Origin: Urechis unicinctus
Taxonomy: Eukaryota; Annelida; Polychaeta; Xenopneusta; Urechidae
NCBI GenBank assembly: GCA_034190875.2
Contig: CM067343.1
Coordinates: forward strand, 19,234,480-19,298,479
Reading direction: 5' to 3'
DNA length: 64,000 bases
Shown here: in pieces, positions 40,431 to 64,000 of the stretch
Position numbering within the stretch: position 1 is the first letter of the stretch
How the letters are laid out: every line of letters begins with the position of its first letter
Position numbers and translations under genes: made by a program
Notes under the pieces: model-generated
What the model saw: only the letters and a program-made list of their open reading frames with translations
The model's database searches: none
What the model was told of the DNA's origin: nothing

Positions 40431-43400
40431 CAGTTTTGTGTTAAAGCCGACCCATACTGCTTCACAAAGTCATTGGGCGTCGTCGGTAATTCTGACTTTC
40501 TTTGGTATCTGTGATATAGTGAATTGTCCATATACACATAGGGTGTCTGGGCATTACGGAAAAGGATTCCATTTCTGGCTTCAAGACAACAGTTGTCAAT
40601 GTGCAGAATTGATAAAAGAACGATTACCTACCAGAATATATAAGTGTCAGAAACATAATTCTCCAACGTGTCTTGAACAAACATTCTTTTGTTATCTTAT
40701 TCATTGCTGGTATTCATTTCAACCGACAGCATAAAGTCATCGCACAAAATAGCTCACTGCCTGTTGTTTGCTTATCTTGGAGTCATTTCCGCCCAAGAAC
40801 GATTAAGGAAAGCGAACTACGCGGCTGATTTCGCGCCTCCTGACAGTCAGTTCCAACACCTGACACGAACCCCGCTACAGGTCAGGTGTATGTAGGAGCT
40901 CGTAATCACATCTACCAACTGGACCCTGACCTCAATATCATCAATGATACGGTGACCGGGACTGTTATGGACCATTCTTTCTGAAACAATCGCGATTTTC
41001 TTTCTACTTTGGATCACTGTGTAGAATCAACAAACTACAGAAAAGCCAGCACAGACACGTACAACAGGGTATTGACCATAGACTCCTCATCAGACCAGCT
41101 GGTCACTTGCGGCAGCACATTTCAAGGCACATGTCAGCTGCTGCTAATGTTTCTGTGTTTCAAAGTTTTGACGATTCATCCAAATTATATGTGGCCGCTA
41201 ACAACGAGATCGATTCTACTGTCGGCATCGTGGCACCCAGTCCTGACAACAACAACAGACTTTATATAGCAACCACATATATCATAGATCGGATTGGTTA
41301 TGCGTCTAATTCAGAGAGTAGGAATAATATACCAAATGTATGTAGCAGGAGCATCTGTCGTTAGAGACAAGGCGGGATGCCTCTCATAGAGGTTCTTATA
41401 CGAATTTTAAAGCCAACTATAAAGACAGTTACAGAGTGAATTATGTGAGTGGATTATATGTGGATAGATACAGCTATTTCTTGACAACACAGAAGATCTC
41501 TTTTACCAACAACACATACATATCCAAAATAATACAAGTGTGCGCACAAGATGAAGCTTTCAAATCTTATGTGGAGTTGCCTATTTACTGCAAGCATGAG
41601 TCTAGTGGTAATTACGCTTTGGTTCAATCAGCGACCGTGATACAAGCAGGTACCTGGTTGTCATATAAGGTGGGGATATCAGAGGGTGAGAGCGTTCTGA
41701 TGGCCGCCTTCTCCAAGGCTGAGAGTGACACGAGTGATACCCCAGTGACGGAGTCTGCTGTCTGTCTCTAAAAAAATTCTGACATCAGAGCCAAGGTGGC
41801 AGAGAACTTTCAGGTCTGCTTTAATATTGATTTCCCATCTCGTGGCGAGCAGTTTTCTGGCGTAACAACTTGTCAACCACAGGTGGGAAGCATGTATTTA
41901 TTCCAAAATTAATCTTTGATGTATTCACCATGCATGGGTCATTAAATTCAGTTCAGCTTAGTGTTATGTCATGCACCGCTGTAATATGATTATTCCATGG
42001 AAAAGTTTCAACGTTGATATACAGATATGGTATATTCTGTGGAAATGCACCAATGTTTACCCACGATTTTTATGTATTTTATCATGCCACATACAAAAAC
42101 AAGCGTGATGTAAGTTTGATGTAAGTTGCATGCACTTATTTCATGCGGCGCATATTCCCATAGCATGCACTGGTCGTGATTGGTGAATAAAGCCGACCTT
42201 TATTTGACTTCAGAATTGTCCGCGACTTGTTCATTCAAGCATTAATAAAATACTCATTCCTGCTGGACTCGCCACGGAAATAACATTGGATGCTGCCAAC
42301 CTTCCTGAACCTCTTGTGAGTTGACTGCAAATGCAGTATTGACAAATATAGTAAAGATAATTGATGATTCGTTGTTATTTTCTTTTATTCAGCCTGGTCA
42401 AAATGGGTATCGGTGTCATCTGTATACAAAAACCCCACCATATAACATATCTGCAACAAGACTGTCATGAGACAGCATCAGATGTAATGCATTGGAAGTA
42501 AGAGAACGTTTTATACATTTCACACCAACATCCTTCCTGTAAGCAAGTGATAGTGTATTACAATTTGTCTGTGTCATTTTCATTGGGTACCTTTCCATGT
42601 GAAAACTATTATTTCAGTATGATTATGAAGCAATTGAGGGATAAAAGTCTGCATCTCTTGAAATCGTTTGGGGAGGAAACTTAGAGTTTGAAGACACCTA
42701 TGGTGTTGATGGTTTGTGCCTTATTAAGTAGCTAAAGTCATTTTTGAGCAGCTTGTTGTGTATCTGTATTTCTTGTCTGTATTTGCAGCTTCAGTTTACA
42801 AGTGTCCTGTATTGGGACATGACTGCAGTCAGTGTCTGAGTTTGTCATATGACAGCGTGACATCTGTATACAATTGTAGCTGGTGCTCAGGGACACGTGT
42901 ACTTCGTACCACTTGTAGTGTTGACCCAATGAACTCCTGTCCTGGCCCAGATATTCTCTCAGTAAGTCTTATACAATGGGATTAAGTTCTGATTCTACAG
43001 TCAGGACCATTAGAAGGAGGAACACGAGTTACAATCAGAGGATCAAATCTGGGAAGTTCTCGTGGAAGTGTAAACAACACAGTCACTATTGGAGGCGCAT
43101 TATGTGATGTGGTGGAATATGTCATTTCAAAAACGTGAGCCACTGGAGCTGAATGAAAATTATCCCTTATATGAGATCCTAATTGTTTGGTGGTCATAGT
43201 TTGTACTTTTTGTGTGTATCAGAATAATCTGTGTCACAAGTGCTGTAGACAGCAGTGGATCATGGCCAATTAAGATCCTGTTGAATGGCAAATCTGACAA
43301 TTCAGACGACAGCTTCACGTTCCAGGTTTTTCAGTGTTGCTACTGATATCCCACAATGTATTTTTCGTGTTAAATATTTGAAGGTGATTATGAGATGGCA

Positions 43401-44809
43401 ATATTATGTAATTCTGCTGGGCAGGATCCTATGCCTGTGAACATGGACCCTGAACTCATGCCTCTCTCAGGTAATACACATCTCATTATTACCGGGACAA
43501 ATCTCAACACCGGCGCTAATATCCAGATTCTCGTAGGGAGTCGGAATTGCAACATCATTGAGTGAGTTTTCGTTTATTATGGTAATCTATTCCTTTACAT
43601 TCTTGCATTTATCATGTAATAATAAAATTAATGAATACCCATGTGCACTGCGACCCACCAAGGGTTCAACACCCATCCTCTTATGTTGTGAAGATGGGAT
43701 TCGATGGAACAGAAAGAACAATAAACAGAGATTTTGAATATCGACCAGACCCGAATGTGTCAAATATAGCTCAACTCAAGTCATTCTCAAGGTCTGTCAT
43801 TTAGTTGCCTCATGTCAATCCTGGCCACTTAGCCCACTTTGAGTTTTAGTATTACCACTGAATACAATCACTTATTCTTATTTTGACTGTTTGGCAGTGG
43901 TGGTCGAGTAGTCACTATCAATGGAGCGAACTTAAACACAGTTAAGCAGCCGACTTTATACTTCAAGAATTCACTAGAAAACAAAACGGTAGGGATGACA
44001 TCATATCAAGAGCATTTGGAATGAACCCCATATATATATATTTGAGTCTTGATATGGATTCGGTGAATGGCGTAAAGAATCTGGATCATGTAGATATAGT
44101 ACCCAACCCAATATATGAAAAATTAAAATCCAACGAACGCCTCTACAAGGGTGAAGCACTGGTTCTCGATGTAGGTGGTATTTCTCTGATAGAACGGTGG
44201 CATTATATTTTATATTTGTGTCTATGAAGTCATAAGATGACATAATTTGTTGCAATTGTAGAACGAATATTTAATCCTTTCAGTAGCTACATTATTTTGC
44301 CCGAATGTTCCAAACAGGGGATCAATCTGGACCTGGCATGCAGTAAGGATGAGGTGGTAGTGATGATTGGGCGGGAGACCTGTCCTATTGTATCCCTTGA
44401 CACCAGACAGTTGATATGTACCCCGCCAGAAAAACAACCTGATGGAATCTCCAACAGCATGCCTATTGTTAAGGTGATTGGATAACTTGCGCTAAAACAC
44501 CGTTTTGTGCGCTGCCATTGGATAACTGATATTCACTAACAACTACCAATACATTCGGGTCAAATGCTTCACGCTGATATATATAAGAGTGCTGTGAACT
44601 GGCAACAACTACCTTGAATAGTAATCTATTGCAATGGGGTTACAACTCAATTAGAAAAACTATTTTTTTGAAATTCTGTCCGAACCAGTATGTTTGCTTA
44701 TGCTACTAGCACCGCAAAGCTGAAAATAAAAATTCAAACCCTATAATATCAAATACATTGGACGTTTTGTGTGCCTAGTATATGAGATAACCATCGATAC
44801 GCCGTGTGT

Positions 44810-45420
44810 TATGAGATAACAAGAAAGAATTTTCCGGTTACTAACTTTGTAACTAGCCACTTTACCCTTTCCAATATGTCACGTTCAAGGAATGGTGACA
44901 ACGCCTGCATTGAATATTCTAGATGGAGCCACACGTGCCTTATAATTTGGAGAGATAAACACTTACAGCGGCTAGTGAACGTCTTTCAGATCATCTTACT
45001 TTTTCTTGAATGACAGATCAATTATGATACCAAAATCATTTTCCTCTGCCACATCTTCAATGGGAGAATCGCCAATATGCTATTCATTTTTCGTTTGTCT
45101 GAACTATATGCAGTGTATAACATTTCTGTGCCAATCATTTTCCAAGCCTAACCCTTTATGCAAGCTTTGTTGTAAGTTGTATGCCTCGTTTACGGTACTC
45201 ATGCGAAAGATCCTGTTGGTGTTATCCGCGTTTTGTATACCATTTTGTCATTAGCATTGTGTAGATCACATATAAAGATTAAGAAAAGGACGAGTTCAAG
45301 GACCAACCATTGAGGAACACCAATCCGATTTAATGTCATTTATCACCACGCTCAGCCCTCTGTTATGGACTTAATCATTTGTTCTTGCCTATACATTGAC
45401 ACTGATGCCGTGGACATAAT
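44810..45420 (-). mobile_element. LINE reverse transcriptase fragment in intron 19 of copy C
   Basis: Same insertion as 21,360-21,960 in copy A, at the same intron position and similarly decayed; the word encoding LEYSMQALSPF lies near 44,922-44,890. It was inherited with the gene duplication. The plus-strand open frames across it are shadows. Confidence 0.7.
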
Positions 45421-47320
45421 CAAACGTTTGTTAAAATATATAACAGGATCCCCACCCTCTTACATTTTAGTAGTATCCTCTATGAATTCATAAATGTTGG
45501 TGAGGTAACAACGTTTTCACAGAAAACTATTTTGAGGTGTATTTTATAAGTTCTGTTTAAGTAAGTGTTTCAATAATTTTGTTTACTAAGATGTGTAGCT
45601 GATTAGCATAATTGGGTCGCTAGTACCCATTGGCTTGTAGAACTTCACAATAATGATTCGATCGGGAGTGCGTCTAAACGTTAGGACCGAGCCCTGCAGA
45701 ATACGAATGGGATATGGCACAAGTAGTTTCCACTGTAACAGTATTTTAAAGTTCGATGTCCTAGAAATTGTATCAATATCATTACTCCAATATTCTACCA
45801 CTTGTGTACTAGGTGATCGTGGGCAACCTTAAGCATGAACTAGGCGGTCTCCGTTATGATGCTAGCACCTACAGTCTCACGCTGGCCATAGCAACAGCCG
45901 TGGGCGGTATTGTGTTATTAACCACTGTATTAATAGGCGTCATCCTACTGACGATTATGCGTCCCACAGCAGAGCGCCAGCACGAGGAGATCCGTCGACA
46001 GCTGACATCACTGGCGAATATTGCTCGAATAGAGCATACGTCCGGTGAGTTGACATAGTCCAATCATTCCAATGGTTTCTATAAGATACTTGGAAAATCC
46101 GTATACCCGACTCACATGAACTTTATCATTTTGTAGACAGCTCACGTTTTCTTCTGTACGAACACGTTTACCATTTGTTTGCATTGCAGACTCTTCAATA
46201 TGTGATATACGTAACAAATGATATTTCTTTGAGGAATTATAACTGTTGTTGTTTGCGAATTACACAGACCATCCTATTCTGTCTAGGGTACATGCTGTAA
46301 GTGGTACGTTCCCTGTTATATTTTTACCAAAACGACAAATAAATCAGAACTCGGCTGATATCATTATAGACAACTGATATCAGCCAATACATACCAGAAT
46401 AATAAACAGTCAATATTTACAGCATGGAGGGCAGGATGAATCATTGGAGGAGTTTAAAGTTCTCTTAAGCACCAAACACTTTCTGATTCACTTCATCACA
46501 GCGATCGAGCAGCATGGCAAGCTCCGTGAACGAGAAAAGTCAGTGGATTCTTATTATAGCTTTCTCTGACTTATCATATTCGATGTGATTTGCATCAACC
46601 TTCATGTTGCGTGTGTGTAATATTGTAGAAGCGAGATGGCATCTGTGTTGACCATGGTTTTGATGTAGAGAGCGGATTCAGCACCCGAGTGAGTGCATGT
46701 AGTTATATCAGACATACTGTATCCATTACGAGCCTTTGTGTCTTCATTTAGTTCACCTTTAATCTTTACTTAATCCCTTTTGTTCTCTCTTACTGATATA
46801 CTGCCAGAGTATTGAGAGCTGTACTTAACATACTTGTGGACCAAGCGGTAGAAAGCAGGAACCCCAGAATGTTATTACGAAGGTAACTTTTGTGACGTGA
46901 CATTTCTCACATCATGCAACTGCACCAAGAAGCTTCAATATACCTATATTTTTTTAACAGGAGTGCGACTGTGTTGGACAAATTGGTCAACAACTGGCTG
47001 TCTCTCACTGTGTTTGCTTACATTAAGCAGTTTACTGGCTGACCACTGTGGAGGTTGTATGAAGCCATCAAACAGCAGACAGAAAAGGGACCCATTGACT
47101 GCATGACATCACACGCGAGATTCTCTCTCTCCGAAGATAGCCTTCTCAAGCAAGAAATAGACGGCAAACCTCTGGTACGTTCCCTAAATTTTCAAATTTT
47201 TGATTGCAGAACAACAGGGGAAATTTGCCATTATATTTTTTAACACTTAGTAACATCGAAAATGTCGTTTCATCAGAACATAGAGATTCAGGTTGATACA
47301 ACAGAAAGGCACCAAACCGT

Positions 47321-47459
<139 letters not shown>

Positions 47460-48896
47460 GTTTAGAATTAAATGCCATGTACCGTTTCATCTAACGAACC
47501 AGAAATTAGCACATATTAGCCAAACGTTCATATTGGTAACATATTTGGGAACACGCCTTATTTCAGTACTTTGTTTTTCATATCCCTGTATAATGCTATG
47601 AAAAACGCTCAGTAACTCCATATATATGCATCATGATTTTAAACAAATGCAACGATACTCAAAATTGAATTACTCTCCCGGCATGTTATCCGAGGCACTG
47701 TTATAGAACTAGTCCTATCTATGATTAATTATGGACAATATATGTCAGTCTATGTTTATCTTGTGTAAATATGAGCCCGTTGCTCCGGTTGTGTTGTCTA
47801 ACATAAAACCACATGTTGCAATCATGCATAGATAAATGATATAACAATCGACTGTATGTTGATTCGTTGTAATGTCGGCTTTCGATTATCTCATTCCCAG
47901 ATGGCCCTTCTGCCATTCATAGATGGCTTATTCAAAACCATTTTGTGCACTGACACCACTTTACCCCCTGTCGTCAAATTCCTCTTTGATGTCCTGGACC
48001 ATGCAGCAAAACGCCATAAAATCCGGAACTTGGATATCATTCACTCCTGGAAAAGCTACTGGTAGATTTCGGTATTTACATTCTACTTGATAGTGTATTA
48101 CTAAGGTGTATATACATTAACATAGTGACACTGATTAAAAGCCTTTTCACGTGTTAACGCCTTGCAGCATGTTACTGCGCTTCTGGGCGACCATCATTCG
48201 TCGACCGCATCTTCTACTGGACATAAACAGTACCAGCAACGTGGACAAAGTGTTTGTGGGTCGTGGCACAGACACTAATCGACAGCTGCTCGACATCAAA
48301 GTTCTGGCTTCATAATGTAACTACTAGTTTGTCTAGAATAACGAAACACATGTTTCCACATACTATGTACGTTTTGATTTTGTTTGCCTGATGCTTAAAG
48401 TAGTCTGACAACTAACCGTTCGAATCCAAACTATACCAATTTTTAATATGCGTTAAAAGGATTTGCAATCATACAGCCTGCTGTTTGCTGAAGAACTTCT
48501 GCGATATCAACATAAGGTGTCAGACTTTTACAAGCTTGTCCAAGAAATGCCCCCTGTGTTTGATGATATGATGTCACGATCTATGACTGATATGTAAGCT
48601 GAACAATCACTCATCTGAACATTATACATACTGTCGTTTGTTTTGGCTGATATTCTTTACTGCTTTGGTGACATAGGTACATCTGCCTGAAGTCAACATT
48701 GACCTTGAAGTAAAGGCCATGCAACATACATGTTTGCAGTACAGCTCTGAGGTAATAGTCAAGGCAGATAATATCTTTATTTACAAATGTTGGAAATTCC
48801 TTTTTACAGTTGGTGGAATTACTCATTAATGATTCGGAAGCAAGGACGATGCATTTGACAGAACGATTCTTGCGCAACATACAGTTACGGCAATGA

Positions 48897-50690
48897 ATTC
48901 ATGCTGTTGGGCATATTTACTTCAGTATAAGGACATTGTTATTGGCACGAAAGTTTGATAAAAGCACACCAGGTTGCGATTTGGTATTGAAGCATTTGCT
49001 GTTGAGATTGATGGCTTTGTCGCTATATAATTGTTTATGAACAAACGTTCAGCCCGTTTAGGCTAACAAACAGGGAGTGCATTTATGGTTACAACTCACA
49101 TCAATGGTACCTTAACTCTTATTCTGAATTAACAAATAGCAACAGATGATAATTGAATAAGACGTATGTGTTTATATTACACTGACATCACGATGTTGTT
49201 GATATTACACTGACATCACGATGTAGTTGATGCTAAGCATACTACATCTAGATAGCCTTGCTTCTTTTTTTCTGTCGGCCATAATAAACAATCTGAAACA
49301 ATATGAAACATGTTTGCCTCGGTTACTGATTAATAATAAAGCGATATTCATAATCAAAATGTCATCTTATATTATATTGCGGTAACAGTTGAATATAGAA
49401 GCATAAGAGAGGTGCGTTCATTGATTGGTGATATTACAAGCTTCTACAAATAATAGACTGAATCCATGTTATGCGGCAGGTTAATGTAGCACTATCAGAC
49501 AAACTATTACTCATTATATAGAATGTGATGGATTTGCAGCTGTACCAACATGCCAAACTCATAGCGAAATCCTTCTCTCTCAAACCTCGTATAATATTCC
49601 CTAATAATGGGTTTATGCGACATCGAGGTCCACCCAGCGTCGTTAAATTGCTTTGAGATCGGTGGAACAAACGGGATTATAAATGCATGTATCCTCCTTT
49701 TACTGCAATGTTCATAGTTCATAACTTTGTGTTCGCACTGCCGATCATCTGTTAGAACCCTACCCCATTATTATCACGTCAGATGAAACTCCCCACTTCC
49801 TTTGTGAAGGTGACTTTTCACAGTGCGACACCCGGCGATTAGACATATAAAGACACATGTAATAACCCGCTCCTGATAAAATCCCAGGCAGCAAAATGGG
49901 AAGATTTACCGAACGGACCTGTTATCTCAGGTGTACAAATAGCGTTCTTTAGACTATACTATTTGAACACAAGACTAATGCTGCCCGAACGTCTAAATAC
50001 TCGGAGCAAACGTGATTGCATGCAAGCTATTGCTTACGAATATGCAGACATCATCTTGGATGGCCCTTCATTTTCGGACAAGTGTATGTGTAACGGCAAA
50101 TTCGATTGTTGCTGAGAAAATAATACATCACCAAACCCGTAAAATTAGCACGAAACAGGACATCAATTGATTCACATTAATGGAATGAATAGAAAATAGC
50201 ATATTCAAATCCATTTGGCAACGTGATGCTTTTATTTAAATGAAGCACCAGTGCGATAGTTAACCATTCGTTTTTAAAAGCATCATATATATTGTGTCCA
50301 CCAACGATTTCCCGGACATATGAAAGCAGTTGGGTACATTATTCCAGAAATCTGAATCGCCACTCTCCATTATTACTTATCCACTGACCAACCTGGATGA
50401 GCAGTGGCCATATGTCAACAAGAAAATCCTTGTTGAGAGGAAGGCACGAGATATCCGGTTACAAAAGTGCTTCCGTAATGCAAATCTAGGTTCTGGAGCT
50501 ACATGTGACTGTAATAATATCTACAAACGGGGGTCTTCATCACCCAGAGTTATGGCGAGATTTGTCGTTATGACACACAGCAGTAAAGTTGTGACCAGTG
50601 CATCAGAAGTATTAAACACAGAGCCGTGGAGTCACGGCGCACGCTGGGAGAATGATGCACATATTTCAGACTGACACACCCAGTCATTCC
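48897..50690 (+). repeat. 3' flank of copy C and dispersed block R3
   Basis: Collinear with 8,022-10,650 and 26,786-29,660. It lacks the GT or TATG array: at about 49,995 the corresponding point is a short deletion. A short direct repeat (ATTACACTGACATCACGATG) occurs twice at 49,175-49,225. The 114-codon frame at 50,330-50,674 has a counterpart in R1 only with a stop, so I do not call it a gene. Confidence 0.6.
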
Positions 50691-51067
50691 CCCTCTTGTG
50701 GTAAACTCCGCCCCTGCAATAAAGCACTTCACTCTCTGATCACCTAATCCTACATCTAAGCGAATGAGTGACCTCAATCACGAGATGACCATTGACAATG
50801 ACGATGAATCGCTCAGCCACTCGCCAATGAGCGTAATCAGTGTCGGTCTAGTGAGCGATATAGGGCGACGATATAGGGCGGATCCTTCAGATAATACCGA
50901 TTTATGAAGTGGGAGCGCGTTCCAGTGGCCGATCCGTACCACATGGGACGTCTGCATTGATGGTTTCGAGCAAGTTTCCTATTCCAAAGTATCATGTTGT
51001 GTTAAGGTGCTTAATACCTTATGATTAATGCTATATTACAGCATTTAAGAATGTTCATTGTAAAGGT

Positions 51068-51325
51068 TTACATACCAATGTCTGAAAGGTCTGCTGCTGC
51101 TGCTGGTGGGCGCAGAGAATGAGGCCGCTGTGGCATCCCAAACTCATTCTGGTGCTGCTGGGGTGGCGGCAGTGGGGTCACAAAACTGTACTGGGGCTGC
51201 TGTAGAGGCTGCTGCTGCTGGGTGGCCTGGTGCTGCCCAACAAAGCGCATCCCCACGAGGAATGTCTCTTCTGGAAGGCCCTCCACACCTCTTGGGGGAT
51301 GTTCTGGTAGACGCTGGACATGCAC
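51068..51325 (-). CDS. Glutamine-rich exon-like frame, partner of 11,043-11,402
   Basis: Minus-strand frame with PEHPPRGVE, GMRFVGQHQATQQQQPLQQP and PPPQQHQNEFG. The aligned part of the partner at 11,043-11,402 keeps the frame and many residues. A donor-like GTATGTAAACC follows the word for LSDI on the minus strand (near 51,078). Function unknown; the upstream minus-strand frame at 51,652-51,377 ends in a basic stretch (KNNQKRKRE) that might belong to the same former gene. Confidence 0.3.
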   Translation of the reverse strand: MHVQRLPEHPPRGVEGLPEETFLVGMRFVGQHQATQQQQPLQQPQYSFVTPLPPPQQHQNEFGMPQRPHSLRPPAAAADLSDIGM

Positions 51326-51584
51326 TGTGCCCAGGTCTTTGATTGACTTTTTCCTACAGGGGATTCCCCAAGTTACTCACCTCACTGCCACACTCTCTCT
51401 CTTCCTCTTTTGGTTGTTTTTCCTTCCTTGGGGAGCTTCTTGTTGGTGCCTTGTTATTCCCCCTCTGCCCTCCTTTATTTGCCTAGGGCATCTTGTTGTA
51501 CTTGTACTATGGAGCGTGTGTAGAACTGTGTAGTGCGCCAGTGGATAATCTGATGGATGATGTGAGGAGCCGCCTTTCATACCC

Positions 51585-51850
51585 TGCGAGACCCGATGTC
51601 TGGCCGATATCCGGGCGGGTGCTACCAAGTCCGAGCAGAATCTGGCAAACATGGCGGCGCCCAGCGAACGTCTGAGCGTTTTCTGGACGGCACCCGGCCG
51701 ATATATGGATTGTCTGGGTTGTCCTAAATGTGTCCAGGCATCGGCCAGAGATCTGCCGATTTACTTGTTTTCCGTTTTAAAAGTTAGTCAAAGCCCGCCC
51801 GATGCCCAAAAATGACTGGGCAGTCGCATGGAGTTCGGTGGGGCCCCGCT
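51585..51850. repeat. GC-rich repeat, partner of 11,560-11,830
   Basis: Words such as GATGTCTGGCCGATAT, GCATCGGCCAGAGATC and GCCCGCCCGATGCCC recur. It sits in the same position relative to copy D as its partner does to copy A, so it was present before that duplication. Confidence 0.45.
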
Positions 51851-53670
51851 CGAAAATTCTTGAAATCCATCGCAAAACTACTTGCAAACCCATCGCAAGC
51901 TAGTTTTGACTGGGGTATTAATGAAGCCTTTCTGGCATCCTTCCTTGCTTACCTAGCCACATGATTACATTCTCTGCATAACTATCCCACCTAAGAACCC
52001 TACATGACTAGCTACGATACCTAACTTATTTACCATACTGTTTAACCGAATTGCCTCAATTAACTAACATAATTAATTAACATACCGGTCTCTTACCTGT
52101 TGTATTCTCGATGGCTACATGGCAGTTGATATTGTGGTCCTCGTTTATAGTCTAGTTTTATTAGTCGCTCAGACTTTCAGGAAACAGGCAGTGACATTTC
52201 AAACGGGAAGCAATGTAATGACAACTAGAACAAAAAAGCCCACTCATTCTTTTCGTGTAACTGCAAAAAATCTTGCAATGTTATATCTACAGAAATATAT
52301 TAGAAATGTTCAGCAATGCCTACTCGTTCAGCTATATGTGCTCTTATTTTGCGTTGAACGCACCAGCGTTATGCTGAAATAAAGATGTATGGGTGCTCAT
52401 GTTATAAGGGTTAGGACTTTACATGTAATTTTAGCAAAACCAGTAGTCAAACAGTATCACCCTAGCTAACCGCCCTACCTCCCCTAGGCCAGTCTGAGTG
52501 ACCATTTCAATTAACCTATCGTTGAGCCTATTCTTTTCAAACTCGTTCTTCTGCCAGAAATAAAATCATCCTCTGGCAATTTGAGCAATTAATTCGAATG
52601 TGAATCCCGCTGATGTGTCAAGCTGAGAATCAAGATAACTTATAGATAGCTGATTGCTTGCTTGCTTTGGGCCCGTTTTGTAGGATCATTAGCCTTGAAT
52701 TTATAAGCTCGCTTAAGCTCCAGCTGAAGTCATTGTCCCTGGACTCGTTTGTTGGGTTGTAGTTCAAGTATTTAAGATAGGTCGACGATCAGCTCTGGAT
52801 TAGAAAATCTGTCCTGACAAAGCACCATAGCGTTTGCACGAAATGTATGTCCTTCAATGGAAAACGAATAGACGAGGCAATGTTTTGATGATCTGGTTGC
52901 GTCCGCTTGCTCTGTGTAACGTCGCGGATGCCTTTTCCATATTGAAATATGATTAGTTTGCTACAGCCTATTACCAATCATGCAGCCAAGAATACAATAT
53001 CAGTGTGGTTCTGAACGGGATTTGTTAGAACTAGCAGCGGAATGGCATCTGTAAAATATGGCAGATGTAGCGAACAAAGCCATGATTGATAAGCAGAGAA
53101 GTGGACAAGAAAAGGATTGTTATTCATCCTAAATTTGTCCGTCAAAAAGAACATGCATATATTTACGCACATTGTTTCCCTGATGCATTCATTATGTACT
53201 GTAAGGCTATCGACGACTTGTAACAGGGGGCAGTTAACTATGAATATATTGCTATGGCGGTCAATACTTATTAAGTTCGTTCTCACTATAACTGGTCACA
53301 TAAATTGACAGATGAACCTTACAAAATTGACAGATGAAACTTACAAAACCATTACTGATAAGCAAAGATACGGATCATGATTTATTTCATTCGCGCAATA
53401 CCGCAACGCATCAAGTTAGCGTTATGATGCGTGTCATAGCGTGTTACAAAAGTTAAAAGGAAAATTGCATTGTCGACCCGATATGCTTCAAATGAGTAAA
53501 AAACACAAAACCACGATACATTCGTCTATACCCTTTGCCAATGACGCGCTGATTAAACCTCACCCTAACTTTTCTTAAACTTCCATCAATATAAAGACGA
53601 GTTGGTTGTGGGTCAGAGATTCCTGATAGTGAAGTCCTTAAATTTGTTAAAGCACAGATAGAACAGGTTT

Positions 53671-53745
53671 GTATTTAAAGCCGACCCATAGGTAGTGTCA
53701 TACTAATTCAATGCACACAGTAAAATCAGTCATTCCGCCTGGTCG
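53671..53745 (+). promoter_or_regulatory. Putative TATA-like element and non-coding first exon of copy D
   Basis: GTATTTAAAG at 53,671 followed by CCGACCCATA, then a donor GTAAGT at 53,746 after GGTCG. Same arrangement and spacing as upstream of copy A. The acceptor would be near 54,065 (GTGTGTAAG). Inferred from conservation between copies only. Confidence 0.35.
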
Positions 53746-54105
53746 GTAAGTGCGTTTTTCTAGGTTTTCGGTGACATAGATCAATTGTCATGTTACTAAG
53801 TACATGGAAGCAAAGAAAACTGATTGCATGTAAATGGAAAGAACGTTAGTAGACTACGGCACACCAATATCATATCTCATGCAAACAAATTTAGTCGATG
53901 TACATATCAGGTATCTGAACGAAATCTCTTTGTGGCAAAACGACAAGCAGTTGTCTAGATGAGGAGTGATCGAGTAAAGATTATCTTCCACAATATATGA
54001 GTGCCCGAATAATAAATCTCGAACGCGTATTGAGCAAGCCTCGCTATGTCATGTATGTGTGTAAGATAGTTGGTGATAATTTTGAAACGACCATCGCGCC
54101 ACACC

Positions 54106-63323
<9,218 letters not shown>

Positions 63324-63335
63324 GTACGGTCATAT

Positions 63336-64000
<665 letters not shown>

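Larger units (their letters stand above)
50691..53670. other. 5' flank of copy D
   Basis: Collinear with 10,650-13,430 upstream of copy A, with indels and moderate divergence. It includes the Q-rich frame and the GC-rich repeat listed separately. A plus-strand frame of 87 codons at 52,119-52,382 has no partner upstream of A. No tRNA or other RNA gene is seen. Confidence 0.6.

Noticed and set aside
40279..40734. 151-codon frame upstream of copy C
   Set aside because: It crosses the plexin promoter-side flank; the matching flanks of A and D have no such frame, and no domain is visible.
54070..54105. Upstream in-frame ATG of copy D (12 extra codons)
   Set aside because: Copy A lacks it, and the extra residues would sit in front of a good signal peptide. 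The probable 5' UTR acceptor also lies at 54,065.

Overview
This is a window of a metazoan nuclear genome. Genes are split into many short exons with GT-AG introns, the DNA is AT-leaning, long (TA)n, (GT)n and (TATG)n arrays are common, and the only recognisable host protein family is the plexin family of semaphorin receptors. Decayed LINE, ISL2EU-type and LTR elements fit a marine invertebrate, for example a lophotrochozoan or an amphioxus-like deuterostome. The sequence alone does not fix the species.

The window is a tandem plexin cluster with at least six copies or fragments. Copy A (+, 13,900-26,785) is complete: I can join 33 exons into one open frame of 1,827 codons with the canonical plexin order of signal peptide, sema, PSI1, IPT1, PSI2, IPT2, PSI3, IPT3-6, transmembrane segment, split RasGAP with an inserted RBD, and C-terminus. 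Copy D (+, 54,106 to beyond the right edge) matches A exon for exon through exon 27 with the same exon lengths and phases and no break. Its last six exons lie outside the window or are missing. Copy C (+, about 40,738-48,896) is a dead near-full-length copy with a lost start, frameshifts, at least four in-frame stops and lost exons. Copy B (+, about 29,665-31,110) is a remnant of the transmembrane and first RasGAP half. There are three more fragments: a sema exon on + (7,017-8,021), sema exons 1-2 on - (35,175-32,514), and exons 27 and 33 on - (about 2,400-1,850).

Layout. 1-4,137: imperfect inverted repeat around a minus-strand plexin remnant, then a decayed minisatellite. 4,137-8,046: one arm of a large inverted duplication whose other arm is 34,124-38,848 and which carries a dead sema exon. 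8,022-13,430: repeat block and 5' flank of A. 13,431-26,785: copy A, with a probable solo LTR in intron 2 and a LINE fragment in intron 19. 26,786-31,800: 3' flank, giant TATG array and copy B. 31,800-38,850: the inverted sema pseudogene, whose intron 1 holds a broken ISL2EU-like element (DDE transposase plus YqaJ nuclease). 38,850-40,700: TA arrays and an orphan copy of plexin intron 27. 40,700-48,900: copy C. 48,900-53,670: repeat block and 5' flank of D. 53,671-64,000: copy D.

A and D look like working receptors; the rest records birth, rearrangement and decay in the array. TA arrays sit at several truncation points, and the copies share patches of near-identical intron, so recombination and conversion appear to have shaped the cluster. 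Copy A carries a GC instead of a GT splice donor after exon 26. I found no tRNA, rRNA or CRISPR.
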